NCBI RefSeq assembly: GCF_005144885.1
Contig: NZ_CP039690.1
Coordinates: 6,498,873 to 6,562,872 of the forward strand
DNA from: Phreatobacter stygius
GTDB lineage: Bacteria > Pseudomonadota > Alphaproteobacteria > Rhizobiales > Phreatobacteraceae
Direction of reading: 5' to 3'
DNA length: 64,000 nt
Below the pieces are notes generated by a model. It searched no databases, had not been told where the DNA came from, and worked only from the letters and a program-made list of their open reading frames with translations. The translations under genes were made by a program, and so were the position numbers. Numbering within the stretch: the first letter of the stretch is position 1; every line of letters begins with the position of its first letter. This document shows, one piece after another, positions 60,518-64,000 of the stretch.

Positions 60518-61764
60518 GGCTTTTGCACCCGCCACTGGGTGACCGGCATGGCCGCGCGCCAGCCGTGCAGGCCGCCGATCGCATCGAGACGGGCAACCGC
60601 AATCCGCCGCATCGTGCCGCCATGGGTCGCGAACAGCGCAGCAAGCCGTGCCTCGCCTTCGAGCGTCACGACATTGGCGACCAGAAGGCCGCCGGATTTC
60701 AGTCCCGCCCAGGCCGTCTCGAACACTCCGGCATCGCCAATGCCGCCGCCGATGAACACGGCATCAGGGGCGGCCAGCCCGGCCAGCGCGGCCGGCGCTT
60801 CGCCGCGCACCAGCGTGACCTCGGGCGCCCCCAGATCGAGCGCATTGGCCTCGATACGCGCCGCGCGATCCGGCCGCGGCTCGATGGCAAAAGCCCGGTT
60901 GGCCTGATGGCGCAGGCACCATTCGATGGCGATCGAACCGGAACCGGCGCCGATATCCCACAAGACCTGGCCGCGGCGCGGGCTCAGCGCCGACAGGGTC
61001 ACGGCGCGGATCTCCGCCTTGGTCAATTGGCCGTCGCTCGAAAACCAGTCGTCGTCGAGGCCAGGGGTCAGCGGCAGCGTGCGCGCGCCAGGGCCAGCCA
61101 CCACGTCGATGCCAATCGTGTTGAGCGGATCGATGTCATCGAGGACGAAATCCCTGGCGATACCGCGCCGGACCCGCTCGCGCGGGCCGCCCAGCGCCTC
61201 GAGAACCACGATCTCCGAGGCTCCGAGGCCACGTTCGCCAAGCAGTGCGGCGAGCTTGGCAGGGGTTGAGCCGTCCCAGGACAGCGCCAGGATGCGCGCG
61301 CCCGGCTGCAGATACGGAACGATCCGTTCCAATGGTCGACCATGCAGCGAGACCAGCGCGCAATCCTGCTGCGCCCAGCCGAGCCGTCCGGCGGCGAGAC
61401 TAAAAGCCGAGGGCTGCGGCAGCACCCGCATCTCCGCAGCCGGCACGTGTGCAGTCAATTGCACTCCGACGCCGTAGTGGAAGGGATCGCCGGAGGCGAG
61501 CACGCAGACCCGGCCGCCACGCCGCGCCAGGATGGCCGGAAAGGCCTCCTGGATCGAGCTCGGCCAGGCGAGCGTCTCCCGGGCCAGCGGCGCGACCAAA
61601 GCCAGATGCCTGATGCCACCGACCACCAGCTCGGCTTCATCCAGCGCCTTGAGCGCCGCGGCCGACAGGCCGGCACGGCCGTCCTCGCCGAGGCCGACAA
61701 TCGTCAGCCAGGGCGCCGTCTCACCGCTCGACAGGGCGGTCTCATTCCGCGACAAGTCAGCCAT
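60514..61764 (-). CDS. cobL: Precorrin-6Y C5,15-methyltransferase (decarboxylating) CobL
   Basis: A 416-residue bifunctional enzyme. The N-terminal tetrapyrrole methylase (CbiE, about residues 18-215) has [19 protein letters not shown] and [13 protein letters not shown]. The C-terminal methyltransferase/decarboxylase (CbiT, about residues 230-416) has [19 protein letters not shown] and [12 protein letters not shown]. Its ATG (61764-61762) shares the palindrome CATG with the cobK start on the other strand. The stop overlaps the cobE ATG. Confidence 0.95.
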   Translation of the reverse strand: MADLSRNETALSSGETAPWLTIVGLGEDGRAGLSAAALKALDEAELVVGGIRHLALVAPLARETLAWPSSIQEAFPAILARRGGRVCVLASGDPFHYGVGVQLTAHVPAAEMRVLPQPSAFSLAAGRLGWAQQDCALVSLHGRPLERIVPYLQPGARILALSWDGSTPAKLAALLGERGLGASEIVVLEALGGPRERVRRGIARDFVLDDIDPLNTIGIDVVAGPGARTLPLTPGLDDDWFSSDGQLTKAEIRAVTLSALSPRRGQVLWDIGAGSGSIAIEWCLRHQANRAFAIEPRPDRAARIEANALDLGAPEVTLVRGEAPAALAGLAAPDAVFIGGGIGDAGVFETAWAGLKSGGLLVANVVTLEGEARLAALFATHGGTMRRIAVARLDAIGGLHGWRAAMPVTQWRVQKP

Positions 61765-62527
61765 GACGATCCTGATCCTCGGCGGCACCACGGAAGCGGC
61801 CGCGCTCGCCCGCCGCCTGGCCCGGAGCTTCCCCGACCTGCCGGCCCTGGTGTCGCTCGCCGGGCGCACCAGCGCGCCGAAACCGCTGGCGCTGCCGACC
61901 CGGACCGGCGGCTTCGGCGGCATCGAGGGGCTTGCGGCATTCCTGTCCGCGAACAGCATCACGGCGGTGATCGACGCGACCCATCCCTTCGCTGACATCA
62001 TGCCGTTCAACGCCGAAGCGGCCTGCCGGATCGCCAAAAAGCCGTTGCTGGCGCTGCGCCGGCCGCCCTGGACGCCGGTCGCCGGTGACAACTGGATTGG
62101 CGTCCAGGACATGGCCGCCGCCGTGACGGCACTCGGCACGCAACCGCGCCGGGTCTTCCTGACCATTGGCCGGCAGGAACTCGGTGCCTTCGCCGCAGCG
62201 CCGCAGCACAGCTATCTGGTGCGCAGCATCGAACCGACGGGCGATGTGCTGCCCATGCCCGATGTCACGCTCATCCAGGCGCGCGGCCCCTTCCTGGTCG
62301 CGGACGAGATCGCCCTGATGCGGCAGAAGCGCATCGACCTGGTCGTCAGCAAGAATTCGGGCGGCACACAGACCGAAGCCAAGCTCGCCGCGGCGCGGGC
62401 GCTCGGCTTGGCCGTCGTGATGGTGGCGCGGCCTGCCAAACCCGACGTGCCGCAGGCCGCCGATATCGATCAGGTGATCGCCTGGCTCAGCCGTCATGGC
62501 CTCACCCCGACCGAGCGCGGCGTATAA
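61763..62527 (+). CDS. cobK: Precorrin-6A reductase CobK
   Basis: A 254-residue NADPH-dependent reductase: [20 protein letters not shown], then AVIDATHPFADIMPFNAEAACRIAKKPLLALRRPPW, VFLTIGRQELGAF, YLVRSIEP and VVSKNSGGTQTEAKLAAARALGL. It is the only rightward gene among the cob genes here. Its start overlaps the cobL start, and its last 34 bases overlap the 3' end of cobJ on the opposite strand. Confidence 0.95.
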   Translation: MTILILGGTTEAAALARRLARSFPDLPALVSLAGRTSAPKPLALPTRTGGFGGIEGLAAFLSANSITAVIDATHPFADIMPFNAEAACRIAKKPLLALRRPPWTPVAGDNWIGVQDMAAAVTALGTQPRRVFLTIGRQELGAFAAAPQHSYLVRSIEPTGDVLPMPDVTLIQARGPFLVADEIALMRQKRIDLVVSKNSGGTQTEAKLAAARALGLAVVMVARPAKPDVPQAADIDQVIAWLSRHGLTPTERGV

Positions 62528-63264
62528 ACAAAAGGTTCTTCGCCAGCGCGTGCGATCAGCCGTGTCGCCGCGGCGCCGATCATCACCAGGGTCGACATGT
62601 CGGCGGTTTCGGCCGCTTCGATCGCCCTATCAAGCGGAACGATACGGATCGTTTCGTCCGGCCGACCGACGGCGCGGGCGAAGATCACGGGCGTCTCGGC
62701 CGCCCGCTCGGCGCCCGCGAGTTTCAGCGCTTCGCCGAGCTGCCAGGGCCGGGCCTTGGAGATCGGATTATAGAGCGCGATGACCAGATCGGCCGCCAGC
62801 ACGGCCTTCAGCCTGGCGACGATGACATCCCAGGGCTTGAGATTGTCGGACAGCGAAATCGCGCAGAAATCGCCGCCGAGCGGCGCGCCGACACGCGCCG
62901 CCACCGCCAGCATGGCGGTGATCCCCGGTTCGACCTTGATCGCCACGCCAGGCCAGCGGGCCGTCTCGGCCTCATAGGCCTCGAACAGCGCTGCCGCCAT
63001 AGCGAAGACGCCGGGATCGCCGCCCGAGACGACCGCGACGCTGCCGCCATCGGCTGCCAGATCCAGGGCGAAACGGGCGCGCTCGACCTCGACGCGATTG
63101 TCCGAGGCGTGCCGCCGCTGGCCCGCCCGCAGCGGCGCCCGGTCGACATAGGCGCCATAGCCGACAATGTCGGTCGCCGCGGCAAGCGCCGCCGCGGCTG
63201 ATGGCGTCAGATAGCGCGGATCGCCGGGGCCGAGGCCAATGACCGTGACCAATCCCGCCGTCAC
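62494..63264 (-). CDS. cobJ: Precorrin-3B C17-methyltransferase CobJ
   Basis: A 256-residue methylase of the ring-contraction step: VTVIGLGPGDPRYLTPSAAAALAAATDIVGYGAYVDR, then VVSGGDPGVFAMAAALFEA, VEPGITAMLAVAARVGAPLGGDFCAISLSDNLKPW and ALYNPISKARP. The start is a GTG at 63264 overlapping the cobI stop (GTGA). The 3' end overlaps cobK tail-to-tail by 34 bases. Confidence 0.95.
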   Translation of the reverse strand: MTAGLVTVIGLGPGDPRYLTPSAAAALAAATDIVGYGAYVDRAPLRAGQRRHASDNRVEVERARFALDLAADGGSVAVVSGGDPGVFAMAAALFEAYEAETARWPGVAIKVEPGITAMLAVAARVGAPLGGDFCAISLSDNLKPWDVIVARLKAVLAADLVIALYNPISKARPWQLGEALKLAGAERAAETPVIFARAVGRPDETIRIVPLDRAIEAAETADMSTLVMIGAAATRLIARAGEEPFVYTPRSVGVRP

Positions 63265-64000
63265 AGCCGCCGCCCTTCGCCAGGCACCAGGATCATCGAA
63301 AAATAGGGTGCCTCGTCGTCGGTCTTGTCGGCGAGCCGCAGGATGAGCTGGTCGCTCATGCTGGCGCGCTCGACATAGATGGCGCGCTCGATCAGGCCGG
63401 CCGCGGCGAGCGCGCGGCGGACCTTCGGGAAGTTCCGGCCGATCTTCATCACCACCGCGGCGTCGGTATCGCCGAGCCGGCGGGCGAGTTCCGCCTCCGG
63501 CAAGGTGCCCGGCAGAACGGTCAGGATGTCGTCGCCCCAGGTGATCGGCGCGGCGGCAAGCGTCCAGGCGCCCGACATGCCGGTAATGCCGGGGATGACC
63601 TCGAAGGGATAGAGCGGCGCCAGACGGCGCCAGAGATGCATCAGGGAGCCGTAGAAGAACGGGTCGCCTTCGCAGAGGATGGCGACCAGGCGGCCATTGT
63701 CGACCTCGGCGGCAAGCCGTGCCGCGGAAGCGGCATAAAACGCCGCCATCGGATTGATATAGGCTGCGGCGTCGACCGGCGCCTCGGTGGTGACCGGATA
63801 GACCAGCGCGATTTCGCGCGCCGGGTCGGCGCCGACCAGCCGGTCGGCAATGGTGCGGGCATTGCCGCGCTGGCCCTGCTTGCAGAAATGGACGAGCCGA
63901 TCGGCGGTCTCGAGGATTTCGCGCGCCTTGACCGTCACATAGGACGGGTCGCCGGGCCCGAGGCCAACGCCATAAAGCGCGATCTTGCCAGAGACGGTCA
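63261..64000 (-). CDS. cobI: Precorrin-2 C20-methyltransferase CobI (first base of start outside window)
   Basis: The frame enters at the window edge as TG ACC GTC, so the ATG most likely begins one base outside and about 246 codons are visible. Family blocks are KIALYGVGLGPGDPSYVTVKAREIL, CEGDPFFYGSLMHLWRRL, EVIPGITGMSGAWTLAAAPITWGDD and VVMKIGRNFPKVRRAL. It methylates precorrin-2 at C-20. It is coupled by GTGA to cobJ. Confidence 0.94.
   Translation of the reverse strand, partial: TVSGKIALYGVGLGPGDPSYVTVKAREILETADRLVHFCKQGQRGNARTIADRLVGADPAREIALVYPVTTEAPVDAAAYINPMAAFYAASAARLAAEVDNGRLVAILCEGDPFFYGSLMHLWRRLAPLYPFEVIPGITGMSGAWTLAAAPITWGDDILTVLPGTLPEAELARRLGDTDAAVVMKIGRNFPKVRRALAAAGLIERAIYVERASMSDQLILRLADKTDDEAPYFSMILVPGEGRRL

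Noticed and set aside
1-64000. CRISPR array, prophage, transposon or replication origin
   Set aside because: No regularly spaced repeats with spacers, no phage structural genes, no transposase and no DnaA-box cluster were seen. The tandem repeats at 33988 and 41635 are in-frame coding repeats.

Overview
The window is GC-rich chromosomal DNA from an alphaproteobacterium, most probably of the order Hyphomicrobiales (Rhizobiales). This is inferred from the aerobic (CobIJKLM-type) cobalamin pathway genes, the many ATGA-coupled operons, the Tat-exported envelope proteins and a REP-like element of a type common in that order. No plasmid, phage, transposase or CRISPR signature was seen. Both ends cut a gene: a substrate-binding protein at base 1, and cobI at base 64000, which lacks only the first base of its start codon.

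Left part (1-13.8 kb). An AmiC/AmiR-type amide or urea sensing unit runs leftward into a periplasmic binding-protein gene. The leader of that gene carries two hexaloop hairpins and a strong intrinsic terminator, the layout expected for ANTAR antitermination. Next come tRNA-Ser(UGA), a low-GC membrane protein, a small HTH/Clp_N pair with a double dyad operator, a DHA2 drug-efflux pump divergent from an MmyB-type regulator, a LysR/methyltransferase pair, an HxlR/acyl-CoA dehydrogenase pair and a PhnB-like protein.

Middle part (13.8-44 kb) is an envelope region. It holds a MoxR-DUF58-DUF4381-BatA-BatB/TPR-BatD operon followed by a NarL-type response regulator; a Tat-exported sulfatase with its own formylglycine-generating enzyme, an exported HAD phosphatase and a DUF2092 protein; a four-PAS NarL-type histidine kinase; a second NarL-type response regulator; and two copies of a DUF3302-HlyD-DUF1254 cassette in opposite orientation. 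The second cassette is decayed: its DUF1254 gene is a frameshifted stub and its HlyD gene has lost its natural start. Outer-membrane SphA/phenol-MetA-like proteins, an MltF-type lytic transglycosylase and several tiny secreted proteins fill the gaps. A GGGTTT-type motif recurs upstream of the kinase, both regulators and other genes here, which suggests one regulon. This is the best candidate for an undescribed system in the window.

Right part (44-64 kb) is a cobalamin region. Two B12 riboswitches each precede a TonB receptor and a FecBCD/BtuFCD-type ABC importer. The first receptor gene carries an in-frame TAA and is probably inactive. The second unit ends in a CbiX-like/ferredoxin fusion and is bounded by an imperfect direct repeat of the end of the first ATPase gene, as if inserted between the first transporter and cobB. 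The biosynthetic genes cobB, cobA, cobM, cobE and cobL run leftward, cobK rightward, and cobJ and cobI leftward. The cobL and cobK start codons share the same CATG.
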